DNA of 64,000 nucleotides, taken from NCBI GenBank assembly GCA_951802425.1, contig OX637799.1:2356001-2420000 (forward strand), read 5' to 3'. Numbering within the stretch: position 1 is the first letter of the stretch; every line of letters begins with the position of its first letter. This document shows, piece after piece, positions 59,481 through 64,000 of this stretch. A program made the position numbers and the translations under genes. This DNA comes from Clavaria fumosa (lineage: Eukaryota; Basidiomycota; Agaricomycetes; Agaricales; Clavariaceae). The notes under the pieces are model-generated. The model did no database searches, had not been told where the DNA came from, and saw only the letters and a program-made list of their open reading frames with translations.

Positions 59481-62400
59481 GGCCCAGTGAGTCCAAACTG
59501 GCGTGTCAAGAGTAGTCACCCCAGCCCCCCTTCCGTCCCTGTGTCCGCAGTGAGTATACCCAAATATACAATCTTGCAGCGGAGACATACCCGAATTGAG
59601 GCTGAGGAGAAGGACAAAGCGGAAATGGAAACTGCTAAGAGTGAAATACTGAAAAGAGAAAAGGGGACTAGCAGCAAAGTGTAGCCAATGAAGCGCCTTA
59701 CAGAGGTGCTGAAGGACACCCTATTGTGTATGCCCCGAGAGCTCTCCATCCAGGTGCACCTGGAGGCTCTCAGCACTGGCAAAGGGGCAACTATGAAAGC
59801 CCTTGTCGACTCAGGCTGCACCAACTGCTTTATGGACTTGGAGTGGGCAAAAAAAGTGGGATTGGAACCATCTCCCTTGCTGAATCCAATCACCATGTAT
59901 AATGTGGATGGAACACAGAACAGAGATGGTAAGATCCGGTATGGGATGGAGCTGCTTGTGACGGTTGGTGACCACCAGGAGCAGATCCACTTCCTGCTAG
60001 GGAAGACCCAGTCCCACACGGCGATCCTTGGGCATGATTGGCTAAAGCGTCATAATCCAGAGATTGACTGGGTGAAAGCTGAAGTAAGGCTCACCCGCTG
60101 CCCCAACACCTGTGCCTCCTCCCCACACAGCCACCGGTCCCCTGTTCGACCCTCAGTTCCACCGAAAGTGAGTACCCTGGCCTCGGCCAGTATCCTGGAC
60201 ACCCATTTTCCCAACACTGGCCCTACCCCTGATTGGCCCAGCTGCTACCCTTTGGTTTTTAGTGAAGCAAAGTGGGATGAGCTCCCCCACTCCTGCCCTG
60301 ACTTTGATATCAAAATTGAGTTTAAAACAGACCCTGGACACCTCTCCTCTAAGCTATACTCTCTAACGTGAGAAGAGATGGTGGAAATGAATTGCTGGGT
60401 GGATGAGCAGCTAGCTTCTGGACGAATCCGACATTCGAAGTCCCCGTACGCAAGCCCCTTCTTCTTCAAACGTGAGAAGGACAAGCTGCAGCCGATTATC
60501 GATTACTCTAGGCTGAACTCGTATCTAATCAAAGACAAGTACCCCCTCCCCCTCATACGAGACACCGTGGATGTGTTAAAGGGGGCAACCATCTATTCCA
60601 AGATTGATGCGAAGGGAGGTTTCCCATCGATGCAGGTCTGGCCAGAACATCAGCACCGCTGTGCTTTCCTAATGCCTCGTGGACTCTTCGAACTGGCAAT
60701 TATGTGGTTTGGGCTGCAGAATGCGCCTGCAACCTTCCAGCGCTTCATGAACCATGTGTTGAGGGAAGAGATTGCAGGGGGGCATGTCCGAGCCTATGTC
60801 GATGATGTTATAGTGTTCGCAGAGGATTTGGCTACACATCGGTATTGGATGGATCGGGTCTTGAAGAAGTTTGGAGAGAATGGCCTGTGTCTCAGACTCA
60901 GCAAGTGTGAGTCCGAGAAGAGTGAGGTTTTCTTCCTGGGGATGAAGATCTCCCACAACTGTCTAGAGCATGACCCAGCTAAAGGTGCAGCGATCTGTAA
61001 CTGGCCCAGACTGAAGAATGTGAAAGAGGTACAAAGATTCAATGGGATGCTGAACCTCCGCCGGCACATCCCAAACCTCTCTGCCCAGGCAAAACCACTC
61101 TTCCACCTGACAGGGAAAGTCCCATGGAGATGGGAGGAGGAGGAGGAAGCAGCCTTCCAAGATCTCTGCCTGGCACTAGTATCAGCCCCAGTCTTGGCTC
61201 TACCACAAGACAAAGGGAGATGGAAGGTAGAAACAGATGCGAGCAACTTGGGGACTGGAGGAGTTCTCTCACAGCAGCAGGTGGATGGGACTTGGAGAGT
61301 TGTAGACTACATCTCCAAAGCCCTCACTGCAGCTGAGAAGAATTACGATGTGTATGACAAGGAGTTCCTGGCTGTAATCCGGGCACTACACAAGTGGTGG
61401 GCTTACCTGATTGGGGTGGAAGAGACTATCGAAATCTGGACGGACCATGCTAACCTCCAGTACTTCTGGAAGCCCCAGAAGTTGAAACTGAGGCAGGTCC
61501 GTTGGGTTGGAGAGCTCCAGTGCTTTGACTTCGAGATCAAGTACCATACTGGGAAGTCAAACACGAAAGCTGATGCACTCTCACAGAGGCCAGATTATGG
61601 AGAGATGGTGGAGGAGGATGCACCAGTACAGGTCTTCCCAGAGGCTGAGACCCAGACATTGTTCACATCAGAGATGGAGACGCTACTCCAAAAAAACAGC
61701 GCGGTATATGTGCAGAAGCCAGAGGAGCTTGATGATGAGTGGATGAGAGATCGGATGGGACTCTGGCAGAAGGCAGAAATCACTTGGGTGCCCCCAGAAG
61801 CACGTGAGGCAGTGCTCACCTTTGAGCATGACCTCTCCATCGCAGGGCACCCTGGTCCACGGAAACTGAGGGCAGCTCTGCTGAGGTCCTACTGGTGGGT
61901 GGGCATGGTGAAGGATTCCAATCGGTATGCAGGTGGATGCGAGACATGCCAACGAATCAAGCCTGATCGTACCAGGCATGCTGCTCCGCTCCATCTGCAC
62001 CCTGTCCCTGAGAGCCCCTGGGCAGTCATCTCTTGGGACATTGTTGGGCCTTTCCCCCTCTCACGTGGTCACAATGCGATCCTTGTCATTGTTGACAAGT
62101 TTACAAAATGAACTCTCATCAAAGCTATTGGCCTTGACCTCACGGGACTTGGTGCTGCTCGGATCCTTCGAGACCAGGTCTTCTGCGACCATGGAGTCCC
62201 GCAGAAAGTTGTGAGTGACCAGGGGACCCAATTCATGTCCAGATTCATGAGGGAGTTCTATGGGATGATTGGAGTTAAGGCGAACCCGAGCACTGCCTTC
62301 CACCCACAAACAGATGGACGGGCAGAGTGGGTCAATCAGGAGGTTGAAGTGTATCTCCGGGCCTATGTTGACCATCTGCAGGATGATTGGGCAGAGTGGC

Positions 62401-63107
62401 TATCCACAGCCGAATTTGCGCTCAATAACCATGAGCACTCGGCCACCGGATTCACACCTTTCTATCTGGAGTATGGCCGGCACCCTTGGAATGGTGGTAT
62501 CCAGCCGCCCTCTAAAGTGAACCCTGCAGCAGACGAGTGGATGGCCAAGCTCACGGAATCCCGAAGAGCAGCCAGGGATGCAATGGGGAAGGCAGCAGAT
62601 GCGATGAAGGCTAGCTATGATAAAGGAAAGCGCCCGAGTCGTGAATACTCAAAGGGGGACTTAGTCTGGCTGGATACCCGGAACCTGAAAATGGATCGAC
62701 CATCCAAGAAGCTTGACAACAAGCGGGCTGGACCCTTCACTATCGAAGAGAAGGTTGGACCAGCAGCATACCGACTCAAGCTCCCCCGAGCATGGCGCAT
62801 TCACTGGGTTTTCAATGAGTTGCTACTCACCCCATATATTGCCCCCTCTTTCCCTTCCCAGAACTTGCCTCCACCCCCACCCCCCACGATTGATGACCAC
62901 CACTTGGAGTATGAGGTGGAGGAAATTCTTGATGTCAAGAAGGTTGGACGGGGAGTGAAGTATTTGGTGAAGTGGTTAGGATACCCTGCAGAGGAGAACA
63001 CCTGGGAACCTCGTCGCAACCTCACTAACATTGCACTGTTGCTCCGGGACTTCTTCCAGCAATACCCTGACAAGGCGAAGTTGGCAGGTCGAGACGCCCA
63101 GCCTTAA
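59481..63107 (+). pseudogene. Gypsy-E Pol, two or three stops
   Basis: Order: VSIPKYTILQRRHTR (about 59555); protease ALVDSGCTNCFMDL (59800); RT SPFFFKREKDKLQPIIDYSR, APATFQRFMN, AYVDD (60795); RNase H TDASNLGTGGVLSQ, TDHANLQYF, KADALSQRP; integrase EHDLSIAGHPG ... CETCQRIKPDR, SWDIVGPF, SDQGTQF, QTDGRAEWVNQE; chromodomain YEVEEILDVKKVG, VKYLVKWLGY; stop at 63105. TGA at 60369 and 62109 stand for Arg CGA (KFTKRTL in Gypsy-B); another TGA occurs in the pol frame at the TRG-5 site. Otherwise one continuous frame. Confidence 0.9.
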
Positions 63108-63118
63108 GAGGGGGGTGA

Positions 63119-63429
63119 TGTCAGGATCGCTTACATAAGCAGGTTGGAAAGACCAAGAAAGGATTGCAAAAGAGTTGCGGGAAGTTTGCGGACGAGTCAC
63201 GTGACCCGAATGGGTGGTGGATTACATAATGGGAAAATCACGTGACCCGGGCCTGGACACATCACGTGACGCACGGGGTCCGAGTGTGGGAACGCCAGCA
63301 ACTCCTGAAGCATTTGCTATATATACCACATCCTTTTCTTACTTGTACTTGTACCCTTTTCCCCTTATGTTAGTATCATCATCATCGACCTTACGTTAAG
63401 TTGTGTGAACCATGAGACTAAGTCTGACA
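63119..63429 (+). repeat. 3' LTR of Gypsy-E
   Basis: About 311 bp; begins TGTCAGGATCGCTTACATAAGC like the Gypsy-B LTR and ends GTCTGACA. TATATATAC near 63319, then TTATGTTAGTATC near 63366, the counterpart of the Gypsy-B transcript start. The right boundary is inferred from Gypsy-B, as there is no partner LTR. Confidence 0.72.
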
Positions 63430-64000
63430 ACATCGCTCTGGGCCTCATCTGAGTAGACATCGAAATAACACCAGGGGAGATAGGAAATATGAAATTCTGA
63501 GCGGACAGAAATGTTGGCAGGGTTCGTAAGGTCATATGCTCGAGTTTACGAGAGGTGCAGAGCTTTTGCGGCTAGGCTACAAGGTCGCGAACTCACTGGT
63601 GCGAGTTTGGCACCATTCTGGTGTTGTGGGGCCAAGTGATTGTGATCGGAACCCAGAGAGGTGATGTCATTCCCACAGTGACCAAGTTGGGGCATGGGAA
63701 GTGGTTGGCACTGATGCCATCAGCACCCACCTTGCCTAATTAGGAGTACTCCTCCCAGGTGAAGGATGCACACTTCGTGACCTTTGTCCATTGGATGTGC
63801 AGTCCTCCCTGTGTCCTATCTTGGCCTGGAAACTTGGCTAAGCTCAACTAGGACTGGAATGGGGTCTAGTAGAGCATGAGTCATGTTCTATTAATAATTC
63901 TGTGCTATTGCAGAATGAGACAGATAAGACTAAAATGAGATAAGGTCGCGATTGGGGTCTAGAAGTGTCCAGAAAGCCGCGGAAATGATCAGGAGAGACT
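63430..64000. other. Right flank, nothing recognised
   Basis: No open frame of note, no LTR or inverted repeat seen. Mixed CpG content. Confidence 0.4.

Larger units (their letters stand above)
57424..59510 (+). pseudogene. Gypsy-E Gag, 5'-truncated and split by TRG-5
   Basis: Capsid-like tail (APEFFAKFETLF, ILVHWLELNLSRRLVGKIY, LAEKLDAQQCHLDGVI), Pro-rich linker, zinc knuckle CFRCGQAGHMVRDC (about 57892-57935), a short coiled coil and ELDFGDD, where TRG-5 is inserted. After 59475 gag resumes for a few codons to its natural CAG TGA, the same ending as Gypsy-C. Confidence 0.85.
57424..63429 (+). mobile_element. Gypsy-E: 5'-truncated Ty3/gypsy chromovirus carrying TRG-5
   Basis: Begins inside gag (TALADIARLKQ homologous to Gypsy-B) and ends with a 3' LTR at 63119-63429 (TGTCAGGATCG...AGTCTGACA) after the purine tract TTAAGAGGGGGGTGA. 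No 5' LTR, leader or gag N-terminus is present, so this is a truncated copy. Same family as Gypsy-B. TRG-5 sits at the gag-pol junction (TSD GATGA). Confidence 0.9.

Overview
This window looks like fungal, probably basidiomycete (Agaricomycete-type), heterochromatin. It is almost entirely transposable elements nested in one another, with short GT-AG introns in the DNA-transposon genes and no bacterial gene organisation. I see no rRNA, tRNA or CRISPR and no confident host housekeeping gene. The organism call is inferred from element families and intron style only; nothing in the window fixes the species.

Layout: 1-1905 is a GC-rich fold-back repeat around a CAG/GAC triplet core. 2122-8007 is an old small LTR element (here TRG-1) split by a Ty1/copia element (Copia-1, 2466-7194). 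8288-19887 is a second copia element (Copia-2) split by a Ty3/gypsy chromovirus (Gypsy-D, 10381-17443). 20301-23380 is a deleted hAT transposon carrying a Tc1/mariner element (21523-23153). 23381-29190 is a CpG-poor graveyard of gypsy gag and LTR relics, a mirrored minisatellite and gene fragments. 29191-48574 is Gypsy-A, split by Gypsy-C (30051-36565) and Gypsy-B (37678-46049). Gypsy-B holds TRG-2 (40641-43391), which itself holds TRG-3 (41890-43263). 48574-52425 is an apparently intact 13-exon hAT transposon. 52430-54058 is a gypsy gag-protease relic, followed by an unrecognised minus-strand gene. 55316-56689 is TRG-4. 57424-63429 is a 5'-truncated gypsy (Gypsy-E) containing TRG-5 (58102-59475).

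Most boundaries were set by matching LTR pairs and perfect 5-bp target-site duplications: GGCCT, TTATC, CAAAC, TGTCT, GTCCC, TACAG, CTGGC, ATAAC, GATCA and GATGA.

The most interesting system is the TRG family. These are about 1.37-kb LTR retrotransposons whose only gene encodes a roughly 223-residue protein with a hydrophobic segment, a coiled coil, a CCHC zinc knuckle, a PPxY motif and a repeated RRRIAQ motif. They have no protease, reverse transcriptase or integrase, yet the gene is open in all four full copies and a divergent fifth copy keeps the same architecture. Their LTR and primer-site layout is the fold-back self-priming layout (as in Tf1/sushi) that the gypsy elements here also show. 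They may therefore be gag-only parasites or partners of the resident chromoviruses.

Other recurring themes are half-tRNA(Met)-type primer sites in both copia elements, an uncharacterised ORF before gag in three gypsy elements, an extra ORF after pol in one, a conserved candidate -1 frameshift site, and premature stops that are nearly all CGA-to-TGA, pointing to CpG deamination of methylated repeats.
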